A stretch of DNA of 7,818 nucleotides. Origin: an uncultured Bacilli bacterium (GTDB taxonomy: Bacteria; Bacillota_I; Bacilli_A; RF39; UBA660). The position numbers and the translations under genes were made by a program. The DNA lies in NCBI GenBank assembly GCA_947586295.1, contig CANPXQ010000043.1, positions 1-7,818 of the forward strand. Direction: 5' to 3'. Within the stretch, counting starts at the first letter, position 1; each line of letters starts with the position of its first letter. Under the pieces are notes generated by a model. It was given only the letters and a program-made list of their open reading frames with translations. It was not told where the DNA came from and did not search any database. Below, piece after piece: positions 1 to 5,147 of the stretch.

Positions 1-184
1 TATAAGCTATTAAATAATAACTAATAGACTTCCTCAATACATTTTGATTATACCACAAATATATCCAGTAAATCAAGGGTTGTAAGATAAACTTTACATT
101 TTTTCTTAGGATATTACTATCCGCACTTATTATTAACCAATATCATAGTATCATAAACAAAAAAAAATTACAATACTTATTGTC
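1..184. other. Left-edge non-coding stretch
   Basis: No ORF of meaningful length is seen on either strand here, even when TGA is read as Trp. The stretch holds the leftward promoter at 47-76 and a weak inverted repeat (CTATTA at 8-13 and TAATAG at 24-29) near the edge. Otherwise it is AT-rich sequence with no recognisable structure. Confidence 0.5.
47..76 (-). promoter_or_regulatory. Candidate leftward promoter with extended -10
   Basis: On the minus strand a TTGATT -35 (71-76) and a TATAAT -10 (47-52) are separated by 18 bp, and a TG one base upstream of the hexamer gives an extended -10. Transcription would run off the left edge. A GAGGAAG ribosome-binding-like sequence follows, but no convincing start codon lies inside the window, so the product is unknown. 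An 11-mer, CATTTTGATTA (40-50), overlaps the -10 and is identical to one of the iteron-like units near 1285, so the promoter may be controlled by the replication protein. That link is inference. Confidence 0.45.
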
Positions 185-209
185 AAAAAAAGTCGGATTC
201 GCTCCGACT
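185..209 (-). terminator. Intrinsic terminator of the left minus-strand genes
   Basis: On the minus strand a 7-bp perfect stem AGTCGGA/TCCGACT (203-209 with 191-197) with a 5-nt loop runs straight into a T tract (complement of 185-191). It is the best GC-rich hairpin near this end. The TAG stop codon of the upstream gene (208-210) lies partly inside the stem. Confidence 0.85.
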
Positions 210-561
210 ATTTTATCTTTTTTGGCTTTTGATTAGGAAAGTTAGTATAAAACCATTTTCTAATAATAAAGAAGTTTTTTGTTGTCTTTTTTAATTCTAT
301 ATAATCTTCATATTTGTCTTTATTATCAGTTTTAACGCTATTCATATAGTTTTCAATATCTTTTAAACTTGTTTTATCCGCGTTTGTAGATGTTTTTGTT
401 ATTTTAGTAGTTATATTGTAATCTTTAACATCTAACATATCTAATATAGAATCACATTTTTTTCCTAGCATTTTAGACATCTCTAATTGACTTTCATATC
501 CTTTTTTTATTTTGCTAGGAACTTCAATAACTTTTTTTTCAGTATCAATAACTATTCTCAT
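208..561 (-). CDS. Small lysine-rich hypothetical protein
   Basis: This 117-residue protein is unknown to me. The start is well supported: AGGAGG (567-572) sits 5 nt upstream of the ATG. The protein is rich in Lys, Asp and Thr, has no membrane segment or signal peptide, and is probably cytosolic. Its N-terminus (MRIVIDTEKKVIEVP) looks like a short beta hairpin. The middle is predicted helical and charged, and the C-terminal 25 residues are basic with a WFYTNFP cluster. Its single Trp is coded by TGG. It lies 65 bp downstream of the 627-1082 gene with no terminator between them, so the two are probably co-transcribed, and transcription ends at the hairpin overlapping its stop codon. Functional assignment is not possible. 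Confidence 0.75.
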   Translation of the reverse strand: MRIVIDTEKKVIEVPSKIKKGYESQLEMSKMLGKKCDSILDMLDVKDYNITTKITKTSTNADKTSLKDIENYMNSVKTDNKDKYEDYIELKKTTKNFFIIRKWFYTNFPNQKPKKIK

Positions 562-626
562 AAATTCCTCCTAATTACATAATATCAAAAAAGCTATTTA
601 AAGTAAATATGTAAGAATCTAATACT

Positions 627-1082
627 TTATCGTTTATCGTCATACGTTGTTATATCGTCAAGTATATCAAAAAAACCTTTTACTAAACCTTTTACTAAAC
701 CTTTTCCTAGTGCTTTTCCAATTAAACTTGATAATTTATTAGATTGACTTGTAGTACCTAAAACTACTTGTCCGTTGGCTAATTGATGTATGGTATTTAA
801 TGTATTTACTACATCATTTGCTACTAAATCAGTTAGTTTACTAAAATTTTCTCCTACTACTTCCGCTATCATACTTTCTATTTGTTTCTCTAAGCCTTGC
901 TTGTTATAGACAATAGCTCGTCTATACGTGGATTCTAGCATAAGCGGATAGCCTAAATCATTACGCATTTTTAAATAAGCGTTAGTAAGGTCGTCGGTAT
1001 TAAGAAGTAAACTATATCTATTAACGTTATGACCGACTAAAACACTCATATTTCCGAGATGTCTATCCATATATTTACTCAT
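627..1082 (-). CDS. Hypothetical protein with KGLV tandem repeat
   Basis: This is a 151-residue protein that I cannot assign to a family. The start is supported by AAGGAG (1090-1095) placed 7 nt before the ATG. Residues 1-110 are mixed polar and hydrophobic and predicted helical, with no signal peptide. Near residues 121-138 comes a glycine/lysine-rich run built on GKxL/KGLV, followed by a hydrophobic FFDILDD end. The run is encoded by a 12-bp tandem repeat (676-711, with a fourth degenerate copy to about 720), so its length could vary by whole four-residue units. The run could form an amphipathic helix that touches membrane or nucleic acid, but that is speculation. The gene follows the hairpin block at 1125-1217, which would form its 5' leader if the promoter lies upstream. 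It stops at TAA. Confidence 0.75.
   Translation of the reverse strand: MSKYMDRHLGNMSVLVGHNVNRYSLLLNTDDLTNAYLKMRNDLGYPLMLESTYRRAIVYNKQGLEKQIESMIAEVVGENFSKLTDLVANDVVNTLNTIHQLANGQVVLGTTSQSNKLSSLIGKALGKGLVKGLVKGFFDILDDITTYDDKR
676..711. repeat. 12-bp coding tandem repeat, three copies
   Basis: CCTTTTACTAAA occurs twice exactly (676-687 and 688-699). A diverged third copy lies at 700-711 and a partial fourth follows. The unit is four codons long and encodes KGLV-like repeats in the 627-1082 protein, so slippage would add or remove residues without shifting frame. Confidence 0.9.
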
Positions 1083-1124
1083 TTTGATACTCCTTATTTA
1101 TTTTATCCCTCTTATTTCTTATTT

Positions 1125-1217
1125 TGCGGTACGCCTTCACGCCTTATTATTTGCGTGAATAAGGGGAAGATATGTAAGAAACCGCTGAGGTGTCTTACGC
1201 ATATACCTTTTAAAAGG
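1125..1217. other. GC-richer block of nested inverted repeats
   Basis: Between the 627-1082 gene and the iteron array is a compact set of inverted repeats, richer in G and C than its surroundings. TTCACGC (1136-1142) pairs with GCGTGAA (1153-1159). CCTTATT (1143-1149) can alternatively pair with AATAAGG (1158-1164). A longer hairpin spans 1170-1204: ATATG with CATAT, TAAGA with TCTTA, and ACC with GGT around a GCTGA loop, with small bulges. A perfect 12-bp palindrome, CCTTTTAAAAGG, lies at 1206-1217. No ORF is seen here. It could be part of the replication origin, a nick or transfer site, or a structured mRNA leader of the 627-1082 gene with two competing folds. The sequence does not settle which. 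Confidence 0.6.
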
Positions 1218-1262
1218 GGATTATTATTATATTTCTCTATTACTTTTGCATAAAATATTAAT

Positions 1263-1399
1263 ATTTTTGACTTTATAACTTATTCATTTTGATTAAGTTA
1301 TAAATCAATTTTACTTATTAATTAATTTTTTGAATCTTTATTTTATTCATTTTGACTTACATATTATCATTTTGACTAAGTTATTTTAATTATTTTGAC
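1263..1399. repeat. Iteron-like array, candidate plasmid origin
   Basis: A core TTTTGAC, best units CATTTTGACTTA and CATTTTGACTAA, recurs with TTTT starting at about 1265, 1287, 1309 (lacking the G), 1328, 1350, 1370 and 1393. The spacing is 19-23 bp, roughly two helical turns, so the copies lie on one face of the helix. The strongest copies are at 1285-1295, 1348-1358 and 1368-1378. The last copy overlaps the final codons of the Rep-like gene. Phased AT-rich direct repeats beside an initiator gene are typical of iteron-controlled theta plasmids. Here the array lies downstream of the gene rather than upstream. Confidence 0.65.
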
Positions 1400-1805
1400 A
1401 ATCTTCTTGACTAAAATATTTCTTTTTTATATCTTCTACTTCTTCTTGCTCTAAATTAAATATTTTGTCGCTTTTTTTTGTTGTAATTTTATCGCTTTTT
1501 TCTTTAAATAAATAAAGATTACTATTTTTTTCACTTTTTATTAAATAACCTTTATCTTCTAATTCTTTAAAAGCTCTTGTATATGTTGAATAAGATAATC
1601 CAGATTTATTATTGAAGTCCTTTGTAGATAATTCTAATTTATAGTTATTTGAATTATCTACAAAATAAATTCATAATATAAAGGTCGTATATTTTAAATT
1701 AACCATAGCTAAATATAAATTTTCATTTGATACTTTTAAATAATCTCTTGAAGCTTTATCACTACTTCGTGTTATTATAATTGTTTTTTGATTTGGAACA
1801 CTCAT
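1386..1805 (-). CDS. Rep-like winged-helix protein, TGA read as Trp
   Basis: Read with TGA as Trp, this is a continuous 139-residue protein from ATG 1805 to TAA 1386, preceded by AAAGGAG (1817-1823). An in-frame TGA at 1671-1673 (residue 45) falls in the stretch FIL-x-IYFVDN. Small Firmicutes plasmid and mobile-element replication or HTH proteins of this kind normally carry FxLWxYF there, so x is Trp. Other family-like features are the N-terminal SVPNQ motif and the segment SGLSYSTYTRAFKELEDKGY (residues 68-87), which looks like the recognition helix and wing of a winged HTH. The C-terminal 40 residues are charged and low in complexity. The start overlaps the HNH gene by 44 bp, suggesting translational coupling, and the end runs into the iteron array. 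The replication role is inferred from family resemblance and position. Under the standard code it would be a 44-residue fragment. Confidence 0.75.
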
Positions 1806-2355
1806 TATCTAATTTTCTCCTTTCATTGTGGATTTTGTGATGTTCTCATTTACTTAAATATTCTAAATTAGAAACAAAATTATTAAGTTTATTATTATCT
1901 TTATGGTGTATTTCGTACTCTAAACTTTGCGGTGACTCTAATCACGCAACCGCAACAAGACTATGTATATATCTATTGCAAGTTTTCCCGTCAATATGTA
2001 ATTGGATTCTTTCGTATCCTTTTTTAGTGATGTATGTTTGCATTATAATTGCGTGATTTCCTACTTTACTTTTAATTCTACCAAAATTGCTTACTTCATA
2101 ATTTCCATTAGTATCTTTTATTTCTTTAAAAATTTCATTTTCTAATGACTTAGTATTATCAATACAAAATACTTTGTCAAATAATTTTCTATATATTTCT
2201 TTCATTGTTATACTTTTATAAAATCCTTTATTATTTCTTAATTTGTATCTATACTCTCCCACTTCTTTAACATATCTTTTTCTTTTGATATTGTATATCT
2301 TATTATTATCTAAATAGTAATAATCAGCTAATCCCAATTTTTTTAATGATTCCAT
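1762..2355 (-). CDS. NUMOD4/HNH homing-type endonuclease, TGA read as Trp
   Basis: With TGA as Trp this is a 197-residue protein from ATG 2355 to TAG 1762, preceded by AAAGGAG (2366-2372). Residues 10-70 resemble the N-terminal module of phage HNH proteins (YYYLDNNKIYNIKRKRY). Residues 74-120 match NUMOD4 (EIFKEIKD, YEVSNFGRIKS, GYERIQLHIDGK), followed by HSLVAVA-W138-LESP. The nuclease core is at residues 147-177: EIHHKDNNKLNN, then NLEYLSK-W170-EHHKIH. This gives the metal-binding HNH set, with His150/151, Asn159/163 and His172/176 as candidate ligands and catalytic residues. Both TGA codons (1942-1944 and 1846-1848) fall before or inside the catalytic part, so standard-code reading removes the active site. 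Homing-type HNH enzymes nick or cut DNA and spread themselves. Lying directly upstream of and overlapping the Rep-like gene, it is either a selfish insertion or co-opted for replication. The first option is more usual. Confidence 0.82.
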
Positions 2356-2449
2356 ATTTATAGTACTCCTTTCTATATTAATATTAAAAATAAGTAATAT
2401 AAATTTTCCTAACTTACCCTTTTTTTGTATTTTAAAATGGAAAAAGTTT

Positions 2450-2641
2450 TTATTTAATAAAATTTATAAAGTTTTTAAGTTTATTTAATTTATTAGTACC
2501 TAGATTTTTATAACCTCTAAGCCAATTAATAAAAGCGTTATAATTCATATCTAATAGATTATTAGCTATAAATTTATAACTTATATCTTTTTGTCATTTT
2601 AATTTTTTTACTTCTTCTCTAAAATATTCTTGTAAATTCAT
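2450..2641 (-). CDS. Small HTH-like protein, TGA read as Trp
   Basis: This 63-residue protein runs from ATG 2641 to TAA 2450 and contains one in-frame TGA (2594-2596, residue 16) in the context KKLK-W-QKDISYKFIA. A second Trp at residue 40 is TGG, so both codons occur in one gene. The pattern ISYKFIANNLL...YNAFINWLRGYKNL resembles short phage-type Cro/CI HTH domains, which often read I(S/T)xKxIAxxL then SFYNWLxG. It is probably a small DNA-binding regulator, possibly autoregulatory or acting on the endonuclease and Rep-like genes 95 bp downstream. A GGAAGTG-type ribosome binding site precedes the start. Too short for the usual ORF cut-off, and broken under the standard code, it would normally be missed. 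The family call is tentative. Confidence 0.6.
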
Positions 2642-2727
2642 AAAATTACACTTCCTTTTCTTTTTTAATATAACGATAAAAACGAATAAACACGGAGTTA
2701 TTTATAAGTTAATATATAAATATAAAT

Positions 2728-2753
2728 AAAAAAACTAGATATATAAGCTAGTT
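2728..2753 (-). terminator. Short intrinsic terminator after the acidic small protein
   Basis: On the minus strand a 6-bp stem AACTAG/CTAGTT (2748-2753 with 2733-2738) with a 9-nt loop is followed by an uninterrupted T tract (complement of 2728-2734). The TAG stop codon of the gene (2748-2750) is inside the stem. The stem is short and AT-rich, so termination may be partial. Confidence 0.6.
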
Positions 2754-2972
2754 CTTATTAATATCAATATTTTTTATTGTGGTAGATAGGGGTATACTTT
2801 CGGGATAATTACTTGAATCTTTAAAAGATTCGCGTTTGGTGACTATGTTTTCGTCCAAAAAAGGATTTAATTCCATATTAACTTTTTCATATTCCGTAAG
2901 ATTATCGTATTCTTTACTTTTAAGCTCCATACTTTCCATATATAAGAAATAACTTAATTCTTTTAAATCCAT
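2748..2972 (-). CDS. Small acidic hypothetical protein
   Basis: This is a 74-residue protein of unknown function. An ATG 18 nt further upstream (2990) is in frame, but it lies only about 10 nt below the -10 hexamer of the promoter at 3000-3028. The second ATG (2970-2972) has AAAGGG (2982-2987) at 9-nt spacing, so I prefer it. The N-terminal half (MDLKELSYFLYMESMELKS) is an amphipathic helix. The segment LTEYEKVNMELNPFLDENIV and a polar, Ser/Asn-rich tail follow. There is no Trp, Cys or membrane segment. It stands alone, with its own promoter and terminator, downstream of the XRE regulator, and may be under that regulator's control (inference from position only). Confidence 0.65.
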   Translation of the reverse strand: MDLKELSYFLYMESMELKSKEYDNLTEYEKVNMELNPFLDENIVTKRESFKDSSNYPESIPLSTTIKNIDINKN

Positions 2973-2999
2973 AATTTTATACCCTTTCATTACACTAAT

Positions 3000-3028
3000 A
3001 TTATATCAAAAATTTTAAAAATAAACAA
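3000..3028 (-). promoter_or_regulatory. Promoter of the 2748-2972 gene
   Basis: On the minus strand a TATAAT -10 (3000-3005) with an upstream TG (extended -10) lies 17 bp from a TTGTTT -35 (3023-3028). The predicted start point, near 2993, would leave the ATG at 2990 almost leaderless. This supports translation from the ATG at 2972. Confidence 0.6.
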
Positions 3029-3091
3029 CAAACGCCATAAATACCAATATTATACAATTTATTTCCGCGATAAATATTATTTTTTTATAAT

Positions 3092-3112
3092 AAAAAAGGC
3101 TATAAAGCCTTT
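3092..3112 (-). terminator. Intrinsic terminator of the XRE regulator gene
   Basis: On the minus strand the stem AAAGGC/GCCTTT (3107-3112 with 3095-3100) with a 6-nt loop is followed by a T tract (complement of 3092-3097). The stem begins inside the TAA stop codon of the gene (3111-3113). Confidence 0.7.
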
Positions 3113-3368
3113 ATTTCTTATCTTCTTCTTCCAGTTCTTCAAAAAATAATTTTATTGGAACATCTAAAACTTTTGAAATGTGATACAATGTATTTAATGA
3201 AAATGTTTGGAAAGCGTTGTTTTCTATACGAGAAATAAACATATCCGTATAATTGCACTCTCTCGCAAGTTTAGATTGACTCCAGCCCTTCGCTTTTCTA
3301 TATTTTCTAATATTTTTGCCAACCCAATAATATATATAATCATCATCATAAGGACTTATATTTTGCAT
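3111..3368 (-). CDS. XRE-family (Cro/CI-type) transcriptional regulator
   Basis: This is an 85-residue DNA-binding protein. The HTH_3/XRE domain spans residues 17-72: VGKNIRKYRKAKGWSQSKLA, with the helix-turn-helix around S30-N50 (Q31 and the ISRIENN recognition-helix end), then LNTLYHISKVLDVPIKLFF. The tail is acidic (EELEEEDKK). The start at 3368 has AAAGGAG upstream. An in-frame TTG at 3407 also exists but has no ribosome binding site and would add non-conserved residues. Both Trp codons are TGG. It is transcribed divergently from the 3505 lipoprotein gene, and the 136-bp space between them holds an inverted repeat that could be its operator. The likely role is repression of itself and of neighbouring genes. 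Confidence 0.9.
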   Translation of the reverse strand: MQNISPYDDDYIYYWVGKNIRKYRKAKGWSQSKLARECNYTDMFISRIENNAFQTFSLNTLYHISKVLDVPIKLFFEELEEEDKK

Positions 3369-3407
3369 ATAAAATAAAACTCCTTTCTCAATATTATTAT
3401 CGTTCAA

Positions 3408-3440
3408 ATTATACTTTTTTAGTATAGAGTTAATAGTATT
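3408..3440. promoter_or_regulatory. Candidate XRE operator and promoter in the divergent space
   Basis: TATACT (3410-3415) and AGTATA (3421-3426) form a perfect 6-bp inverted repeat with a 5-bp T spacer, and a further AGTAT half-site lies at 3435-3439. On the minus strand a TATAAT-like hexamer (3408-3413) overlaps the repeat, though no good -35 is visible at standard spacing. Such a palindrome over the regulator's own -10 is typical of Cro/CI autoregulation. The assignment is inferred from position. Confidence 0.4.
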
Positions 3441-3458
3441 ATAATTAACAAATATATA

Positions 3459-3487
3459 TTGAATAATTTTATATTATAGCTTATAAT
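3459..3487 (+). promoter_or_regulatory. Promoter of the small lipoprotein gene
   Basis: TTGAAT (3459-3464) and TATAAT (3482-3487) are separated by 17 bp. The predicted start lies near 3494, giving an unusually short leader of about 11 nt that begins almost at the AGGAGG (3495-3500). If this promoter is used, translation starts very close to the mRNA 5' end. Confidence 0.65.
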
Positions 3488-3504
3488 CTTTCTTAGGAGG
3501 TATT

Positions 3505-3798
3505 ATGAAAATATTATTAAAAGTTTTATTAAGTAGTGTTATTTTATTTTCTCTTGCGGGTTGTGGTAAAGATAGTACTTTAGAAAAAATAAATGTTAAG
3601 GGTACAAGCTATGGAGAGTTACTAGACATTATGAATAAATATTCAGATGACATAGATTTTGATACAATTACAGCAGGTGCAAATTGTTTTACAGGTATGA
3701 CAACTAAACAAATAAAAACTGAAAAATATGGAGAAGTAACAGTAGAATTTTCTTATTGCAAAAGTAGTGAAAGTTATTATATACATATTTTTAATTAA
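3505..3798 (+). CDS. Small secreted lipoprotein
   Basis: This is a 97-residue protein with a type II (lipoprotein) signal peptide: basic start MKILLK, hydrophobic core, and lipobox LAGC with the lipidated Cys at residue 20. The mature domain is about 77 residues, acidic to neutral, with two further Cys residues (in GANCFTG and SYCKSS) that could form a disulfide. Its content (KGTSYGELLDIMNKYSDDIDF, then alternating strands EVTVEFSY and SYYIHIF) suggests a small alpha/beta fold. I do not recognise the family. AGGAGG precedes the ATG by only 4 nt. It should be anchored on the outer face of the cell membrane. It lies directly upstream of a second lipoprotein gene, with about 100 bp between them. 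Confidence 0.85.
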   Translation: MKILLKVLLSSVILFSLAGCGKDSTLEKINVKGTSYGELLDIMNKYSDDIDFDTITAGANCFTGMTTKQIKTEKYGEVTVEFSYCKSSESYYIHIFN

Positions 3799-3899
3799 TA
3801 TACAGTAATATGTTTATTTATAATATGATATATAGTTAATAGTAAAAAATTCTATTTTATAAAATTGTTAATATGTAGAAAAGAAAGAAGTGATTAATT

Positions 3900-4901
3900 A
3901 TGAAGAAAAAAACAATATTAATAATGATATGTATTAGTTTTTTATTAGCAATAACTGGTTGTAGTAATAAAGATAAAAACTTAACTAATACTAATAATGA
4001 AAAAGTTATTTTAAAAGAGAATCTAAACATTGAAATTAATAGCGAAATTAATTTGTTTTCATTATTAAGCGAAGATAATAAAGTGCAAATATTAAGTGAA
4101 GATAATAAAATAGATACCTCGGTTTTAGGCGAAAAAGAATTAGAATTAAAGTACAAAATTAATGATGAAGAAAAAAAATATACCTTTAAAATAAATATTG
4201 TAGATACAAAAGCTCCGACAATAGAATATAAAGATTCACTATCAACAACCGCAGGAACGAAAATAAATTTGTTAAAAGGTGTAACAGCAAGTGATAACTC
4301 TAATGAAAAAATAGAGGTTAAAGTAGAAGGAGAATACAATTTTAATAAAGCTGGTTCTTATAAATTAAAATATGTAGCTATTGATAGTAGCAATAATAAA
4401 ACTGAAAAAGAATTTACATTAAAAGTAAATGAAAAAAAGACAAGTAGTAGCTCTTCAACTAGTAATAATACTGGTTCTTCAAATACTAATTCTACTAATA
4501 ATAATAGTTCAAATACTAATACTAATAACAATGCTAACAATAATTCTAATACCAATACCAACAATACTACAACGAGTAATTGTGATGAGGCAGCGCTAGC
4601 AAATGAAAACGAATTATATAATAGAGCCGTAAGTTCTATTGAATATACTATTTCGGAATATGAAGGAGCTAAAGCTGAGGCTCAATCTATTTTTAATCAA
4701 TATGGTGGTTATATTTCGGAATCCGAATATAACGTAGCAATAGCTAATAATCCAACACCAACCGAAAAAACATATTTATTTGCTAGATATGAGGCTTCAA
4801 AAACGTATGACGCCTCCGTAAAAGAAATAAATTATTGGACTAACGAATTAAATGCAATAAAAGCTGAACACCCTAAAAGAGTTAAAAATTTAGGTTGTTA
4901 A
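3900..4901 (+). CDS. Lipoprotein with Ig-like domains and Asn/Ser/Thr linker
   Basis: This 333-residue surface lipoprotein has the signal peptide and lipobox ITGC with the lipid-anchor Cys at residue 21. Residues 35-103 look like a first beta-sandwich repeat. Residues 104-177 match the bacterial Ig-like DUF5011 pattern (DTKAPTIEY, then GVTASDNS, AGSYKLKYVAIDSSNNK), common in adhesins and cell-surface proteins of Firmicutes. Residues 178-227 are a flexible Asn/Ser/Thr linker. Residues 228-333 form a distinct helical domain (RAVSSIEYTISEYEGAKAEA, EINYWTNELNAIK) bounded by Cys228 and a C-terminal Cys333, the only two Cys of the mature region after the anchor. They may close the domain with a disulfide. 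I do not recognise the C-terminal domain. It is probably a displayed binding module on a stalk. The start has a modest AAAGAAGTG ribosome binding site 7 nt upstream. Confidence 0.88.
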   Translation: MKKKTILIMICISFLLAITGCSNKDKNLTNTNNEKVILKENLNIEINSEINLFSLLSEDNKVQILSEDNKIDTSVLGEKELELKYKINDEEKKYTFKINIVDTKAPTIEYKDSLSTTAGTKINLLKGVTASDNSNEKIEVKVEGEYNFNKAGSYKLKYVAIDSSNNKTEKEFTLKVNEKKTSSSSSTSNNTGSSNTNSTNNNSSNTNTNNNANNNSNTNTNNTTTSNCDEAALANENELYNRAVSSIEYTISEYEGAKAEAQSIFNQYGGYISESEYNVAIANNPTPTEKTYLFARYEASKTYDASVKEINYWTNELNAIKAEHPKRVKNLGC

Positions 4902-4931
4902 AATAATATAAAATAATCATTAAATTTATAA

Positions 4932-4960
4932 TTGACAACTATACCGAATAGGTATATAAT
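4932..4960 (+). promoter_or_regulatory. Consensus promoter of the small RNA
   Basis: A perfect TTGACA (4932-4937) and a perfect TATAAT (4955-4960) are separated by exactly 17 bp. This is the strongest promoter in the window. The expected start is near 4967. No coding sequence with a ribosome binding site follows, only structured RNA and a terminator. Confidence 0.9.
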
Positions 4961-4966
4961 CATATT

Positions 4967-5092
4967 GTGAGATGTGAGGGAAGTATTACTCGCGTGGTAC
5001 TCACTCATATAGCTTAAAGTAGTATAGTAGTAAAAAGGCTATATGAATTAGAAGTAAAAGAATAGGAAAGAAGTATATCCTATTCTTTTTTT
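4967..5092 (+). ncRNA. Structured small RNA, about 126 nt
   Basis: A consensus promoter starts transcription near 4967 and an intrinsic terminator ends it near 5092. Between them are two further hairpins. The first pairs AGTATTAC (4982-4989) with GTGGTACT (4994-5001), including two G-U pairs, and is capped by TCGC. It can be extended by GTG (4974-4976) with CAC (5002-5004) across a 5-nt bulge. The second pairs TCATATAGC (5005-5013) with GCTATATGA (5038-5046) and has a long purine/U loop repeating AGUAGU (5018-5030). The loop is a plausible antisense or protein contact site. I do not recognise the RNA as tmRNA, SRP, 6S or RNase P. A regulatory, copy-control or maintenance RNA fits the plasmid setting. 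It lies 300 bp before the recombinase-par operon. A 14-codon ORF in it (ATG at 4972) has no proper ribosome binding site and is probably chance. Confidence 0.8.
5056..5092 (+). terminator. Strong intrinsic terminator of the small RNA
   Basis: A 12-bp perfect stem, AAAAGAATAGGA (5056-5067) with TCCTATTCTTTT (5078-5089), has a 10-nt loop and continues into a T tract ending at 5092. Because of the A tract on the 5' side it could also work in the reverse direction. Confidence 0.93.
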
Positions 5093-5147
5093 ATACAATA
5101 AAATTAATCCACTTAAATTTGCTATTTTTTAGCCCTTTTCCGCGTTG

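Noticed and set aside
1059..1253. Plus-strand ORF across the hairpin block
   Set aside because: It has no ribosome binding site, overlaps the start of a well-supported minus-strand gene, and its translation looks like chance hydrophobic sequence.
1386..1805. Rep-like gene as a pseudogene with a nonsense mutation
   Set aside because: The single TGA replaces a conserved Trp, there are no frameshifts, and neighbouring genes show the same pattern. Recoding explains all cases together.
1942..2355. Endonuclease as a 137-residue protein ending at TGA 1942
   Set aside because: The reading frame continues through that TGA into a textbook HNH core, so the shorter form would lack the active site.
3369..3407. 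TTG start extending the XRE regulator by 13 residues
   Set aside because: The ATG at 3368 has a good AAAGGAG. The TTG has none, and the extra residues lie outside the domain.
3857..4339. Minus-strand ORF opposite the large lipoprotein
   Set aside because: It is a shadow of the antisense frame, with no ribosome binding site and a composition dictated by the lipoprotein codons.
4358..4564. Minus-strand Leu/Val-rich ORF
   Set aside because: It is the antisense of the Asn/Ser/Thr linker. The apparent hydrophobic protein is an artefact of complementing AAT/ACT/AGT codons.
4972..5016. 14-codon ORF inside the small RNA (table 4)
   Set aside because: It has no proper ribosome binding site and overlaps paired regions. 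The hairpins and terminator favour a non-coding RNA.
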